From the NCBI GenBank assembly GCA_963818645.1, contig CAWFTF010000015.1, positions 41,586 through 105,585 of the forward strand: a DNA stretch of 64,000 nt, given 5' to 3'. A model generated the notes under the pieces. That model was not told the DNA's origin, searched no databases, and saw only the letters and a program-made list of their open reading frames with translations. The position numbers and the translations under genes are program-made. This document shows, one piece after another, positions 41,181-49,206 of the stretch (positions within the stretch are counted from its first letter, which is position 1; every line of letters starts with the position of its first letter). This DNA is from Gp6-AA40 sp963818645 (GTDB taxonomy: Bacteria; Acidobacteriota; Vicinamibacteria; Vicinamibacterales; UBA2999).

Positions 41181-43699
41181 TGGAATCGATCACACGCATT
41201 CCGGTACCAACGACGCCCTGGCGCCTGCTCGATGGGTACCAGGCGCGCAATGGGCTCGTCCACGACGAGTTGATCACACCGGGCGGCGAGCTCCGCCCGC
41301 ACTACGACACCTTCGTGCGATCGCTCGAGACGCTCGGCCGGCACGAGCTGGCGTCGCGGTGGGAGAACGCCAAGCGCGCGATTCGCGACAACGGCGTCAC
41401 CTACAACGTCTACGGCGATCCCGAAGGCGTTGACCGGCCGTGGACGCTCGACATGATTCCGCTGCTCGTGCCGCCGGCCGAGTGGAATCACCTCGAGGCG
41501 GCGCTGATTCAACGAGCGCAGGTCCTCAACCTGCTCTTGAGCGATCTCTACGGTCCGCAGCGGCTGCTGCACGAACGGCAACTGCCGCCGTCGCTGGTGT
41601 TCGGCAACCCGGGCTTCCTCCGCCCGTGCCACGGCATTGCGGTGCCGCGCGGTATTCATCTCCATCTCCATGCCGTAGACCTCGCGCGCTCGCCCGACGG
41701 TCAGTGGTGGGTGCTCGCCGATCGCACGCAGGCGCCATCAGGTGCCGGATACACGCTCGAAAATCGCATCGTGCTGTCGCGGAGCCTCCCCGAGGCGTTT
41801 CGCGACTGCCAGGTCCAGCGGCTGGCGTCGTTCTTCTGGGCGCAACGCGACACATTGACGGCGCTGGCGAGCGCGCCGCGCGACACGCCGCGCGTGGTGC
41901 TGCTCACGCCCGGTCCGCTCAACGAGACCTACTTCGAGCACGCCTACCTTGCTCGCTATCTCGGATTCACGCTCGTCGAGGGTGGCGACCTCACTGTTCG
42001 CGATCGCCGCGTCTTCATCAAGACGCTCGATGGCCTGCAGCCGGTTGACGTCATCTTCAGGCGACTCGACGACAGCTTCTGCGACCCGCTGGAGCTGCGC
42101 ACCGATTCGACGCTCGGTGTTGCCGGACTCGTGGAAGCCGCGCGCGCGGGCAATGTGACGATCGCCAACGCGCTCGGATCAGGCGCGATCGAGACGGCGG
42201 CGATGTCGAGGTTCCTGCCGTCGTTGTGTCGCAGTCTGCTGGGTGAGGAGCTCCTGCTTCCCTCGGTGCCGACACGATGGTGTGGTGACGCTGGCGACCT
42301 GCAATACGTGCTCGAGCACCTCGATCGCATGGTCATCAAGCGAACGTTTCCACCCATCACCGGACAGCCGACCTTCGGACGCCTGCTCAGCACGCTTCAG
42401 CGTTCGGCGCTCGTCTCTGAGATTCGCGCCAATCCGGATCATTTTGTCGGTCAGGACGAGATGCCGCTCTCGACCGCACCTGTGTGGCTTGGTCAAAAAC
42501 TCGACCCGCGCCCGCTCGTGCTGCGCATGTACGTGGCCGCGGCCGGCGACTCGTATGCGGTCATGCCTGGCGGACTCACGCGCATCGCCGCGCACGGCGA
42601 TGTGCCGATTGTGTCCATGCAGCGAGGCGGTGGCAGTAAGGACACGTGGGTGCTCACCGACGGTCCGGTCAGCCCGATGTCGTTGCTGGCGTCGCCGTCG
42701 GTCAAGATTCAGCGCGAGCGGCGCTCCGGCGATCTTCCGAGCCGTGTGGCCGACAACCTGTTCTGGCTCGGACGATATGCCGAGCGCGTCGAACACTCCG
42801 TGCGCGTGTTGCGCAGCGTCGTGTCACGACTGACCGACGACTCGAGCGAGGTGATCTACGAGCGGACGGCGTTGATACGTGTGCTGGTCTCACTCGATCT
42901 GGTGCCGGCGGGTCTTCGCACGTCGATGACGGCGCGCGAGGTGGAGCAACAGTTTCTCTCGTCGGTATTCAGGCAGGGGCCCGGAACGCGTCTGCGCGAG
43001 ACGCTGGAAGAACTGCGGCGCATCGCATCCAACGTCCGGGACCGGCTCTCGATCGACACGTGGCGCATTCTCAATCAGCTGCGTCAGGACTTCCGTCAGC
43101 GCCATGGCCGCGTGCAGCTCGACGAGGCGCTGCTCCAGCTCAATCGGATGATCACGGACCTGGCTGCCTTCAGCGGCATGGAGATGGAAAACATGACGCG
43201 CGGGCACGGCTGGCGCTTCCTCGACATCGGTCGTCGCCTCGAGCGCTCGGCCAATATGACGATGCTCCTGCGGGCGTCGCTGACGGCCGGCTCACCGCAT
43301 CAGGCCATGCTCGGTCCGTTGCTCGAAATCGCCGACAGCACGATGACGTACCGGCGTCGATACTTTGCGGAGCCGCAGCTCACTCCCGTTCTCGATCTGT
43401 TGGTCGCGGATCCCACGAACGCCCGGTCGCTGGCGTTTCAGGTGGTGCAGCTCGCCGATCACGTCAATCAATTGCCGCGCGATCAGGCCGCCCCGTCTCC
43501 TGCACAGGAGCAGCGCATCGTCACGCGACTGTCAGAGGCGATCGCCGACGCCGATCTCGATGCGATGGGGCAGCCCGAGGCGGATGGATCGTTGCCGTCG
43601 ATTGACGCGCTGCTGGACGCGATCGCCGACGATCTGCGCCGCCTGTCGGACACGGTTACGTTCTACTACTTCAGTCACGCGGAGGTCCGTGTCGGCTGA
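41180..43699 (+). CDS. circularly permuted type 2 ATP-grasp / alpha-E protein
   Basis: 839 residues. The first 470 are a circularly permuted ATP-grasp fold (YGDPEGVDRPWTLDMIPLLV, DRTQAPSGAGYTLENRIVLS, RRLDDSFCDPLELRTDS, MVIKRTFPPITGQPTFG). The rest is an alpha-E helical domain (SRVADNLFWLGRYAERVEHS, MTRGHGWRFLDIGRRLERSA, YRRRYFAEPQLTPVLDLLV). ATP-grasp enzymes ligate amines or amino acids to carboxylates through acyl-phosphates. This type is always near transglutaminase-like proteins and is predicted to build small peptide tags. A start ATG overlaps the preceding stop (TGATG), so a TTG one codon earlier is not needed. The end overlaps the next gene by 11 bases. Confidence 0.92.
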   Translation: MESITRIPVPTTPWRLLDGYQARNGLVHDELITPGGELRPHYDTFVRSLETLGRHELASRWENAKRAIRDNGVTYNVYGDPEGVDRPWTLDMIPLLVPPAEWNHLEAALIQRAQVLNLLLSDLYGPQRLLHERQLPPSLVFGNPGFLRPCHGIAVPRGIHLHLHAVDLARSPDGQWWVLADRTQAPSGAGYTLENRIVLSRSLPEAFRDCQVQRLASFFWAQRDTLTALASAPRDTPRVVLLTPGPLNETYFEHAYLARYLGFTLVEGGDLTVRDRRVFIKTLDGLQPVDVIFRRLDDSFCDPLELRTDSTLGVAGLVEAARAGNVTIANALGSGAIETAAMSRFLPSLCRSLLGEELLLPSVPTRWCGDAGDLQYVLEHLDRMVIKRTFPPITGQPTFGRLLSTLQRSALVSEIRANPDHFVGQDEMPLSTAPVWLGQKLDPRPLVLRMYVAAAGDSYAVMPGGLTRIAAHGDVPIVSMQRGGGSKDTWVLTDGPVSPMSLLASPSVKIQRERRSGDLPSRVADNLFWLGRYAERVEHSVRVLRSVVSRLTDDSSEVIYERTALIRVLVSLDLVPAGLRTSMTAREVEQQFLSSVFRQGPGTRLRETLEELRRIASNVRDRLSIDTWRILNQLRQDFRQRHGRVQLDEALLQLNRMITDLAAFSGMEMENMTRGHGWRFLDIGRRLERSANMTMLLRASLTAGSPHQAMLGPLLEIADSTMTYRRRYFAEPQLTPVLDLLVADPTNARSLAFQVVQLADHVNQLPRDQAAPSPAQEQRIVTRLSEAIADADLDAMGQPEADGSLPSIDALLDAIADDLRRLSDTVTFYYFSHAEVRVG

Positions 43700-44585
43700 C
43701 GAGCTCCCGGTCACCTTCGACATCGTCCATGCGACGCGCTACGCGTACACGGAGTCGGTGTCCGTCTCGCATCACGTCGCGCGACTGAGCCCGCGCGCGC
43801 TGGCGCATCAGGCGTGCCTGGACCACGAGCTCGATGTCGACCCGGCGCCGGCGGTGTTGTCTACGCACACGGACTACTTCGGCAACGACACCACGTTCTT
43901 CGCGATGCAGAGAGCGCATCGAGGGCTGACGGTGACCGCACGAAGCCGCGTTCGGGTGGCACCGCGATCGGCTCCGGCGCCAGCGGATACGCCGCCATGG
44001 GAGAGTGCGGCTGATCGATCTGCGCTGCCGTTCGATGCGCTCGAGGCGCTCTACGATGGGACGTCGCTACGCGTCGCGCCCGAGTTCCTGGAGTACGCGC
44101 GCCCGTCGTTCCCGGCCGGGCGTCCGCTGCTCGAGGCCGTCGCCGATCTCACCACGCGCGTGCACGGCGACTTCACCTTCGATACCGAGGCGACGACGGT
44201 GACGACGTCGTTGTCGGAAGTATTTCGATTGAGACGCGGGGTCTGTCAGGACTTCACGCGCGTCGAGATTGCCTGCCTGCGATCGCTCGGTGTCCCCGCG
44301 TTGTATGTGAGCGGCTATCTCGAGACCGCGCCGCCTCCGGGGATGCCGAGGCGAGTCGGCGCCGATGCCTCGCATGCGTGGCTGACGTTCTACTGCCCGG
44401 GCACGGGCTGGATCGACATCGATCCCACGAACAACCTGCTGCCGTCAACGGGGCACGTCACGCTCGCCAGAGGTCTCGACTACGGCGACGTCAGTCCGAT
44501 CCACGGAGTGATCCTCGGAGGAGGGCGCCACCGGCTGCAGGTGAGCGTGGATGTCGTGCGAGTGCTGGAGACGGACGCCGGCTAA
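43689..44585 (+). CDS. transglutaminase-like cysteine peptidase
   Basis: 298 residues. An N-terminal beta domain (FDIVHATRYAYTESVSVSHH) is followed by a transglutaminase core with Cys186 (RRGVCQDFTRVEIACLRSLG), His229 (GADASHAWLTFYCPG) and Asp245 (WIDIDPTNN). Domain order and residue spacing match the N-terminal part of the DUF2126 protein two genes upstream. It probably cleaves or transfers the amide product of the ATP-grasp partner. The GTG start has GGAGGT directly upstream and lies inside the previous gene, giving close coupling. The transcript likely ends in the long inverted repeat that follows. Confidence 0.92.
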   Translation: MSADELPVTFDIVHATRYAYTESVSVSHHVARLSPRALAHQACLDHELDVDPAPAVLSTHTDYFGNDTTFFAMQRAHRGLTVTARSRVRVAPRSAPAPADTPPWESAADRSALPFDALEALYDGTSLRVAPEFLEYARPSFPAGRPLLEAVADLTTRVHGDFTFDTEATTVTTSLSEVFRLRRGVCQDFTRVEIACLRSLGVPALYVSGYLETAPPPGMPRRVGADASHAWLTFYCPGTGWIDIDPTNNLLPSTGHVTLARGLDYGDVSPIHGVILGGGRHRLQVSVDVVRVLETDAG

Positions 44586-44590
44586 TCGAA

Positions 44591-44664
44591 CACGACACAC
44601 CGAGACACAGAGGCTACTGAGAAATTTGGGTTTTCTCTGTGCCTCGGTGCCTCTGTGTGTCGTG
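44591..44664. terminator. long imperfect hairpin of octamer repeats between convergent genes
   Basis: CACGACACA (44591-44599) pairs with TGTGTCGTG (44656-44664). The arms between are built of 8-bp units such as CACAGAGG, CACCGAGA and CCTCGGTG. The stretch lies between convergent stop codons and would serve as a two-way terminator. Interspersed CACAGAGG-type repeats like this are known from other bacterial genomes. Confidence 0.6.
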
Positions 44665-44670
44665 GTTGTG

Positions 44671-46035
44671 TTACGAGCGCCCAGTGGCGGGAATTGCGGT
44701 CGTTCTCACAGAACGCTCCGGCCGCGCCGTGACTGTCTGATCGGTCTCGAGTTTCAGGAAGCTCAAAATTCCCGCGGCAACCAGAGACCCGAAGGACATC
44801 GTCAACGCCACCGACGGCAGCGAATAGCCGTAGGTAAAGAGGAAGCCGGCGATGATTGGCGCGAGCACCGAGCCGCCACGCCCGACGCCGACCGCGAAAC
44901 CCGTGCCCGACGCACGCACGTGCGTGGGGAACACCTGCGCGATGATCGCGTACATCCCCACGATCGCGGCGTTGGTGCAGAAGCCCGCCGCCGCACAGAT
45001 CATCGACAGCTGTTGCAGGTCGGGCGGCGTCCTGCCGAAGAGGGCCACCATCACGGTCGAAAGCACCATCACGACAATCGTCAGCCCCTTCACCCCGAAC
45101 CTCAGCGTGAGGAGCCCGAGCACGGCGCCCCCGATCGCTCCCCCGACGTTCGTCCACACGAGCACGCCCGCGGCCGACGAAGCCGCGAAGCCGAAGTCGG
45201 CGACGATCTTCGGCACCCATTTGAGGATGAAGTAGAACGTCGTGATGTGGAAGAAGTACGCGAGCGTGACGATGGCCGTGATGCCAATCAAGCCAGGTCC
45301 AAAGATGTCGCTCACCGAGTGCTGACGCACGTCTGCCGTAAGCGTCGGCAGCGCGGTAATCGTCGGATGCCCCATGCGCGCCATCGCCGAATTGATCTTC
45401 TCGAGCGCCCCCTTCGGCTGGTTGCGCGCGAGCCAGTGGACGGACTCGGGCACGACGAAGTACGTGATCGGGATGAGCACTGCCGTCACCGCAGCGCCGA
45501 AGTAGAAGACGGAGCGCCAGTCGTTGCCCTGCAGGAGTTGCGCGGCCACGATGCCACCCGCAACCGCGCCGAGCGGATAGCCGATCGACATCAGCGACAC
45601 GCTGAGGTGCCGCCGTTTGGTGCTGGAGAACTCCGCGGACACGGCGTTGATGGCCGCGAGCATGCCGCCAATGCCGAGACCTGTGACGACCCGCCAGATC
45701 GACAAATCGACGAGGCCGGTCACCGTCGTCGCCATGATCATGCCGAACGACATCACCGCAAGGCATCCGAGGATCGTCGGGCGACGACCGATCTTGTCGG
45801 CGACGCGACCGAGCACGATCGAGCCGATGGCCATGCCAATCAATTCCATCGAGAGAACGATGCCGAGCCGGGCGCGGTCGATGCCCCATTCCGCAGCGAT
45901 ACCGGGCGACGCAAAGCTGATGGAGAGGATGTCGAACCCATCGAGTGCGTTCAGGGCGATCGTGACGCCGACCACGAGAATCTGCAGCCGGCTCATAGAG
46001 GATTGGGCGATGACGTCTCTGGGGTCGCTGGTCAT
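44671..46035 (-). CDS. MFS transporter, aromatic acid:proton symporter (AAHS) type
   Basis: 454 residues with 12 predicted helices. Family signatures are ALDGFDILSISFASPGIAAE in helix 1 (DGxD motif), GRVADKIGRRPTILGCLAV between helices 2 and 3, LAAINAVSAEFSSTKRRHLS, and a second-half loop LRFGVKGLTIVV. The AAHS group imports benzoate-like aromatic acids with protons; the true substrate is unknown. The ATG opening MTSDPRDVIAQSSMSRLQIL is preferred over an upstream in-frame start 14 codons earlier because AAHS N-termini are short. No partner catabolic genes lie nearby, although the neighbouring hydrolase starts divergently. Confidence 0.85.
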   Translation of the reverse strand: MTSDPRDVIAQSSMSRLQILVVGVTIALNALDGFDILSISFASPGIAAEWGIDRARLGIVLSMELIGMAIGSIVLGRVADKIGRRPTILGCLAVMSFGMIMATTVTGLVDLSIWRVVTGLGIGGMLAAINAVSAEFSSTKRRHLSVSLMSIGYPLGAVAGGIVAAQLLQGNDWRSVFYFGAAVTAVLIPITYFVVPESVHWLARNQPKGALEKINSAMARMGHPTITALPTLTADVRQHSVSDIFGPGLIGITAIVTLAYFFHITTFYFILKWVPKIVADFGFAASSAAGVLVWTNVGGAIGGAVLGLLTLRFGVKGLTIVVMVLSTVMVALFGRTPPDLQQLSMICAAAGFCTNAAIVGMYAIIAQVFPTHVRASGTGFAVGVGRGGSVLAPIIAGFLFTYGYSLPSVALTMSFGSLVAAGILSFLKLETDQTVTARPERSVRTTAIPATGRS

Positions 46036-46110
46036 ACGGCGGAGGTTATCACTTTCAGTGTCGCGATCGAACAACACGGCTAGAATGTGGGCCCCGAGGA
46101 GAACGACACC

Positions 46111-47098
46111 GTGGCGCTACATCCGCAGTGCAAGGCATTCCTGGATCAACTCGCGTCGATGGGTGGCAGGCCGATGCACGAAATGACACCCGCCGAGGCG
46201 CGCGGACTGTCGCTGCCGCCGGAGTTGGCCGGACCCGAGCGGCCGATGCACAGCGTGGTGAATCGCACGGTGCCAGGACCTGCAGGTCAGATCCCCGTTC
46301 GCATCTACACGCCGACGGCGGGCCGCGCGCTTCCTGGCCTGATTTACTTTCACGGTGGGGGTTTCATCCTCGGCACTCTCCATTCGTCCGATCGGCCATG
46401 CCGGGATCTCGCGCATCTCTCCGGACGCGTCGTCGTGTCGGTGGACTACCGGCTCGCCCCGGAGCATCCGTTTCCCGCAGCCGTCGACGATGCGTGCGCG
46501 GCCACGAAGTATGTGCTCGAACATGCCGGCGAGTTCGGGATCGATGACAGCCAGATCGCGATCGGCGGTGAGAGTGCCGGCGCCAATCTCGCGACGGTCA
46601 CGGCGTTGAAGCTGCGTCAGAGCGTAGCGCCTCCACTGACGTTTCAGCTGCTCGTGTATCCGCAGGTGGACTTCCACGACGACAGCCCTTCGATGCGCGA
46701 ATTCGCCGATGGGCACTTCATCACGTCTGACCTGCTGGCGTACTTCGCCGGTCACTACTTCGAGAACTGCGCAGGATCGTCGTCATCCGGACGCGTCTCC
46801 GCTGAACGCCGATCTACGCGGCTTGCCTCCGGCGTTTGTCCTGACAGCCGAATGCGATCCGCTGCGCGATCAAGGCGAGGCATACGCACAGAAGTTGCGT
46901 GAGGCAGGTGTAGCGGTGACGCTCATGCGCCACGACGGGATGATCCATCCATTCTTCAGCCTGGCTGGAATCATCGATGGGGGGAGAACCGCGATCGCCG
47001 ATGCCGCCGCTGCGCTGCGCGCGGCGTCGACGGTTCAGCGCTCCTCGAACCCACGCAGGAACGCCTATGAAGAGAGAGCGCGCCGCCGTAGCGAGTGA
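46111..47098 (+). CDS. alpha/beta hydrolase of the HSL family, one frameshift
   Basis: About 328 residues after repair. Motifs: YFHGGGFILG (oxyanion hole), GGESAGANLATVTAL with the nucleophile Ser, and in the second frame TAECDPLRDQGEAYA (Asp) and HDGMIHPFFSLAGI (His). The triad is therefore complete only if the break near 46773 is mended; GCAGGATCG should probably read GCAGATCG, giving CADRRHPDASPLNADLRGL. HSL enzymes hydrolyse esters of short or medium acids in the cytosol. The GTG chosen (MALHPQCKAFLDQL) has GAGGAG about ten bases upstream; an in-frame GTG eight codons earlier is possible. Confidence 0.85.
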
Positions 47099-47134
47099 CG
47101 TATCCTGTGGCGTCTCTCGCCACAGGAGTACGGC

Positions 47135-48104
47135 ATGCCAAGCTCAACTATCGGGCATGAGGACACACTCTCTCCTGACGAAGCTGCGCTGATCCAGGAG
47201 TTCGTCGAATTCCTCAAGGAGGCCAGCGCCAGGCGTTATCCCGGCGGAACGATGAAGCGCTTCAACCAGGGGCGCCAGACCGCGTTCCTGCAAGCCGACT
47301 TCATCGTGCCCGAGGGTCTGCCCGACGCGCATCGCGTCGGGATCTTCGCTGCGCCGCGAACGTACGCAGCGTGGATCCGATTCGCGAACGCGGGCTCCGA
47401 GACCGATCGCGAACGCGACATCCGCGGGATGGCGATCCAGTTGGAGAACGTCGAGGGCGAGAACCTGACCCCCGGCGCGACGACGCAGGACTTCATTCTC
47501 AACAGCCATCCGGTGATGCTGGCTGCGAGCACGAAGGACTTTCTCGAACTGCTGCGCGCGAACGAAGCCGGCGGGTTTCGTCGAGTGCTCTACTTCCTGT
47601 CGCATCTCACATCCGCCAGGATCGGCGCAGCCGCTCGACAGAATCCGAGCTGTCACCTCGACATCCAGTACTGGAGTACGACCCCCTATCAATTCGGCCC
47701 CGGATCGCATCGTCAAGTACGCCGTGCGGCCGACGTCGCGTCGCAGGAGCTCGAAGCCGGCGGCACTGACCGACACGTATCTCACCGACGCGATGCGCAC
47801 GCATCTCGATCAGGAAGAGGCGACGTTCGATTTCCTGGTTCAGTTCCACGTTGATGATCGGCGGACGCCGATCGAAGACGCGACAGTGGAGTGGCAAACG
47901 CAGGACGCGCCCTATCAACGCCTTGGCATCATCCGGATTCCGCGACAGCGTTTCGACAATCCCGAGCGCGCGACTCGTGGTGAACGGATGATGTTCAATC
48001 CCTGGCACTCCCTGATGGCGCACACGCCGCTCGGCGGTATGAACCGTGCGCGCCGCGAGATCTACCGCGCGATGGCCGAGTTTAGAAGCCAGCCTCGACG
48101 ATAG
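47135..48104 (+). CDS. catalase-family haem protein (small), one frameshift
   Basis: About 320 residues after repair. Recognisable pieces are DADFIVPEGLPDAHRVGIF-like QADFIVPEGLPDAHRVGIFA, WIRFANAGSETDRERDIRGM, AIQLENVEGENLTPGATTQD, FILNSHPVMLAASTKDFLEL and, in the second frame, GERMMFNPWHSLMAHTPLGG then MNRARREIYRAMAEFR. This is the short catalase-like family (SrpA-related), which may act as an organic peroxidase. The proximal Tyr is expected in RREIY. The break near 47702 is one extra C in GGCCCC. The ATG follows a CAGGAG ribosome site (CACAGGAGTACGGC). Cytosolic; no signal peptide. Confidence 0.75.
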
Positions 48105-48129
48105 CGGCTGGCGTCAACTTCCAGATTTC

Positions 48130-48198
48130 AACTCCCAACTCCCAACGCATCCGGTCCTTTGGGAGTTGGATTTTGGGCGTTGGGAATTGAAAGTAGAA
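48130..48198. repeat. inverted heptamer arrays, AACTCCC and GGGAGTT types
   Basis: AACTCCC twice at 48130-48145 and GGGAGTT, GGATTTT, GGGCGTT, GGGAATT at 48171-48197 face each other and can pair over CAACTCCCAA / TTGGGAGTTG. TAGAAT at 48194-48199 just downstream could be a -10 box for the cytochrome gene. Confidence 0.8.
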
Positions 48199-48219
48199 TC
48201 GCCAGAAGCGGAGGATCGA

Positions 48220-48756
48220 GTGAACCGACAGGGTGTTGCGCGCTGGACTGGCTGGGTGTTCGCACTTGCGGGTGTGGTGATTGGCGTGGGCGCATTCAAT
48301 GCCGCGCCGCACGCGCAGACGGCTCCTGCACCCGAAGACGTCGCCGCGGGCTTCCGCATCTACCGGCAGAAGGCTGATTGTCAGGCGTGTCACGGCTGGG
48401 CGGCCGACGGTCGCAAGATGGAGAGCCAGATGCCCGACGGCGCCAACCTGCGCGCCACCAAGCTCGATCGCGCCAAGTTGATTCAGGCCATCAAGTGCGG
48501 CATCCCCGGCAAGGCCATGCCGGCGTTCGACAAGTTCGCCTACACCGACGGCCGCTGCTACGGGATGAAGCAGGCGGATCTCGCGAAGCTCGGGACGTCG
48601 ATGCCCGATCCTGCGGCAACGCTGCAGGCGCGCGAGATCGAGCAGGTCGCCGACTTCCTCTTTGCGAAAGTCGTCGGCAAGGGCCCGATGAACCACGCGG
48701 CATGCGTCGAGTTCTGGGGCTCTGACGTCGACGTGTGCAAGGAATTTCCGAACTAG
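48220..48756 (+). CDS. exported mono-haem cytochrome c
   Basis: 178 residues. Signal peptide or anchor (WTGWVFALAGVVIGVGAFNA), then one class I-like haem site CQACHGW, with a likely axial Met in KAMPAFDKF. Four further Cys (IKCGIPG, DGRCYGMK, AACVEF, DVCKEF) suggest one or two disulphides, unusual for a small cytochrome. It is a periplasmic electron carrier; the partner is unknown. The GTG start has GGAGG six bases upstream. It stands alone between heptamer arrays. Confidence 0.85.
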   Translation: MNRQGVARWTGWVFALAGVVIGVGAFNAAPHAQTAPAPEDVAAGFRIYRQKADCQACHGWAADGRKMESQMPDGANLRATKLDRAKLIQAIKCGIPGKAMPAFDKFAYTDGRCYGMKQADLAKLGTSMPDPAATLQAREIEQVADFLFAKVVGKGPMNHAACVEFWGSDVDVCKEFPN

Positions 48757-48760
48757 GTTC

Positions 48761-48794
48761 AGTCCACAGTCCACGTCCTCAGTCCACAGTCCAC
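48761..48794. repeat. heptamer repeat array, AGTCCAC type, 4 units
   Basis: AGTCCAC AGTCCAC, a 6-base spacer GTCCTC, then AGTCCAC AGTCCAC, four bases after the cytochrome stop. Confidence 0.9.
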
Positions 48795-48868
48795 GGACAC
48801 GCCAACCAATCCGGACAATCCTCCGTCCAAGGGCACATCGATACTCTCGGTAACCGAGGGCAGTGCCC

Positions 48869-49204
48869 ATGAGCAAACCACCAGACCTCATGCAGGGGAC
48901 GCTCGATCTCCTGCTGCTGAAGATCATCGGGCTGTCGCCACAGCACGGTTGGGCGATTAGTCAGCGCCTGAAGCAGGTGTCCGACCAGGAGCTCCAGGTC
49001 AGCGATGGGTCGCTTTATCCGGCCCTCCACAAGCTGGAACTGGCCGGCTGGATCACCGCCGAATGGAAGGTGGGGGAGCTCGGTCGACGGGCGAAGTTCT
49101 ACACCCTGACACGAGCGGGACGTCGTCGTCTCGATCACGAGACCGAACATTGGCGTCGCGTCTCCAGCGCCATCACGCGCGTGCTGCAACTGAAGGAGGT
49201 GTGA
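48869..49204 (+). CDS. PadR-family transcriptional regulator
   Basis: 111 residues, a standard PadR: LMQGTLDLLLLKIIGLSPQH, GWAISQRLKQVSDQELQVSD, GSLYPALHKLELAGWITAEW, KFYTLTRAGRRRLDHETEHW, with a winged helix-turn-helix and a short C-terminal dimerisation helix. In acidobacteria this protein is almost always encoded directly before an ADOP permease, as here (two bases between stop and next ATG). It presumably represses this operon until an inducing ligand is bound. The ATG two codons after an in-frame GTG is the better start. Confidence 0.95.
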   Translation: MSKPPDLMQGTLDLLLLKIIGLSPQHGWAISQRLKQVSDQELQVSDGSLYPALHKLELAGWITAEWKVGELGRRAKFYTLTRAGRRRLDHETEHWRRVSSAITRVLQLKEV

Positions 49205-49206
49205 GC

